From: Chloroflexota bacterium | GTDB taxonomy: Bacteria; Chloroflexota; Dehalococcoidia; GIF9; UBA5629 | Direction: 5' to 3' | Assembly: GCA_026389655.1 (NCBI GenBank) | Contig: JAPLHL010000013.1 | Span: 1 to 7,626, forward strand | Length of the DNA stretch: 7,626 nt | Part shown: piece after piece, positions 6,478 through 7,626 of the stretch | Layout of the letters: the number at the start of each line of letters is the position of its first letter | Numbering within the stretch: position 1 is the stretch's first letter | Notes under the pieces: generated by a model | Told to the model about the DNA's origin: nothing | Database searches by the model: none | The model's input: the letters and a program-made list of their open reading frames with translations, nothing else | Program-made: the position numbers and the translations under genes

Positions 6478-6519
6478 TGACATTGTATCCGGCAGCATTA
6501 TCATGATTATTGGCTTGGG

Positions 6520-6536
6520 ACACCGCATCCCGGTGT
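6520..6536 (-). terminator. Short hairpin right after the surface-protein stop
   Basis: ACACCG and CGGTGT form a 6-bp stem with a 5-base loop, starting one base after the stop at 6538. There is no T run, so it is at best a weak terminator or a 3'-end stabiliser; transcription may continue toward the DUF4870 gene. Confidence 0.3.
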
Positions 6537-6537
6537 A

Positions 6538-7626
6538 CTATATCGGATTCTTCGCCCTTACAGTAAAGATCATTACGGCAATGATCAGTAATATACCCAC
6601 CGTGATAACGGCAATAGCCCATAGTGGGATATTGGATGGAGTTGAGGAATCCTGCTGTTGTACTGGCTGCGGCACCCGTTCAGTGTGAAAAGTAAAAACG
6701 GAGCTCGGGTCGCTGGGAATTGGCTCAATTGCCATTATCTGCCAATAATAGCTGGTATCGTATTCCAAAGCCTCTGACAGCGCATATGCTGAAGTCGATG
6801 TAACAGCATCCACCACAATATTCTGTAATTGTGAATCCCTGGCCAACAGGAATCTGTATTTGCTGGTACCCTGGTACCCGGACCAACTGAAAGAGACCGG
6901 TTTTACGGGACACGCAGCACAGCCGTTAGCAGGTGTAAAAGCATGAACGCTGGTAGAGTCAGCCCTAGTAGCAAAGCCCGGCCTCACAGTAAATGATTTC
7001 GGCTCCGACCATTGGCTTAATATTCGTTGACCCGTTGCCGCTTGTGTAACGCGAACTCTCCAATAATAAGTGTGCCCTGCTTCCAGGTTACCAGGTGGAT
7101 ATAGTAGAGAAGGGTACAATTCGTCGGCTGTATCCATTGATCCCGAATCATACATCTTAAGTGTAAAATATGGGTCCCGGGCAATCTGTACCTGGTATTG
7201 CTTGGACAGGCAGTAATCCTCCCATGATAGGTCTACTTCAGCATTCCTGCCCGTTACCGGATCGACATTCACCGTATCTCCAGTATTTACTCTCATCATT
7301 TCAACATACAAGGTAATATATCTTGTCCTAGTTCCTGCATCATTGGACACAGTGAGCTTATATGTCGTCGAATAAGGAGGAGTTACGCTTATTTGACCCG
7401 AGGCGGCAACGCTCCCAATACCATGATCTATATTAATAGATGAAGCATTTTTCACATCCCATGTCAGCGTGGCTATTGATCCAGAGTCAATGCTTGAGGG
7501 TGAAGTAGCAAAACTGGTAATCTCGGGCAAAGTCGCGCTTTCCTGCCCTGATATAGCCCGGGCAGGATAATCAAGCGAAGCAGTAAAGACCATACATAGC
7601 AAAAGAACAACTAACAATGATACATT
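6538..7626 (-). CDS. Secreted, membrane-anchored protein with Ig-like and two FN3-like domains (5' end outside window)
   Basis: The frame has no stop before the right edge (7626), so the true start lies outside; TTG at 7617 is internal to the signal peptide. Numbering the 362 visible residues from the edge, 1-24 are the hydrophobic core and cleavage region of a signal peptide (VVLLLCMVFTASLDYPARA, cut after ARA). Residues about 33-111 form an Ig-like domain (SIATLTWDVKNASSINIDHG, TYKLTVSNDAG), of the type often seen in Chloroflexota exported proteins. Two FN3-like modules follow, about 118-217 and 228-315, sharing YQVQIARD/YRFLLARD and YYWRV/YYWQI elements. A Pro/Gln/Ser linker precedes one membrane helix (about 333-354) and a short basic tail (RAKNPI). 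The protein would sit outside the membrane, anchored at its C-terminus. No enzyme domain is visible; binding or adhesion is a guess. A CAAC motif (Cys236, Cys239) opens the second FN3-like module. Confidence 0.85.
   Translation of the reverse strand, partial: NVSLLVVLLLCMVFTASLDYPARAISGQESATLPEITSFATSPSSIDSGSIATLTWDVKNASSINIDHGIGSVAASGQISVTPPYSTTYKLTVSNDAGTRTRYITLYVEMMRVNTGDTVNVDPVTGRNAEVDLSWEDYCLSKQYQVQIARDPYFTLKMYDSGSMDTADELYPSLLYPPGNLEAGHTYYWRVRVTQAATGQRILSQWSEPKSFTVRPGFATRADSTSVHAFTPANGCAACPVKPVSFSWSGYQGTSKYRFLLARDSQLQNIVVDAVTSTSAYALSEALEYDTSYYWQIMAIEPIPSDPSSVFTFHTERVPQPVQQQDSSTPSNIPLWAIAVITVGILLIIAVMIFTVRAKNPI

Noticed and set aside
6503..6688. 61-codon + strand open frame opposite the end of the surface-protein gene
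   Set aside because: It is antisense to the membrane anchor and linker of the FN3-like protein; its hydrophobic look comes from the complementary strand.

Overview
The window is an ordinary chromosomal stretch of a bacterium. The most likely source is a member of the Chloroflexota, probably Dehalococcoidia-like. The clues are a DUF5679-type mini zinc ribbon, a DUF4870 membrane protein, an Ig/FN3-like surface protein, moderate-to-low GC and frequent TTG/GTG starts. This is a judgement from protein style and not from a database search.

Left part, + strand. The first 216 bases are the 3' end of an SbcC/Rad50-type DNA-repair ATPase. A 3-hydroxyacyl-CoA dehydrogenase (TTG start, strong Shine-Dalgarno) follows 37 bases later. 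A long, perfect intrinsic terminator at 1173-1216 closes this unit.

Middle part, + strand. A consensus-like promoter (TTGACA, 17-base spacer, TATCCT, 1220-1248) starts a four-gene unit: a LOG-type nucleotide phosphoribohydrolase homologue, a metallo-beta-lactamase/beta-CASP RNase-like protein that overlaps it by 8 bases, a BioF2-like GNAT acyltransferase, and a GT4 glycosyltransferase. The glycosyltransferase frame is cut at codon 156 by a single in-frame TGA and is otherwise intact. A hairpin with A and T runs on opposite sides (5738-5773) ends this unit and also the convergent gene on the other strand.

Right part, - strand. This holds a 46-residue zinc ribbon (5793-5933) with its own promoter, a three-helix DUF4870 protein (6092-6418) behind a promoter with the same hexamers and spacing as the LOG promoter, and a secreted, membrane-anchored Ig/FN3-like protein that runs off the right edge.

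The left unit pairs DNA repair with acyl-CoA metabolism and has no evident functional link. The middle unit combines nucleotide and RNA metabolism with two genes (GNAT and GT4) that would fit envelope glycoconjugate synthesis. I see no CRISPR array, RNA gene, insertion sequence or phage module, and no gene-free stretch longer than 300 bases. The most notable points are the glycosyltransferase nonsense codon, a cluster of GTAC-cored repeats upstream of the zinc ribbon, and an inverted repeat just after the LOG promoter.
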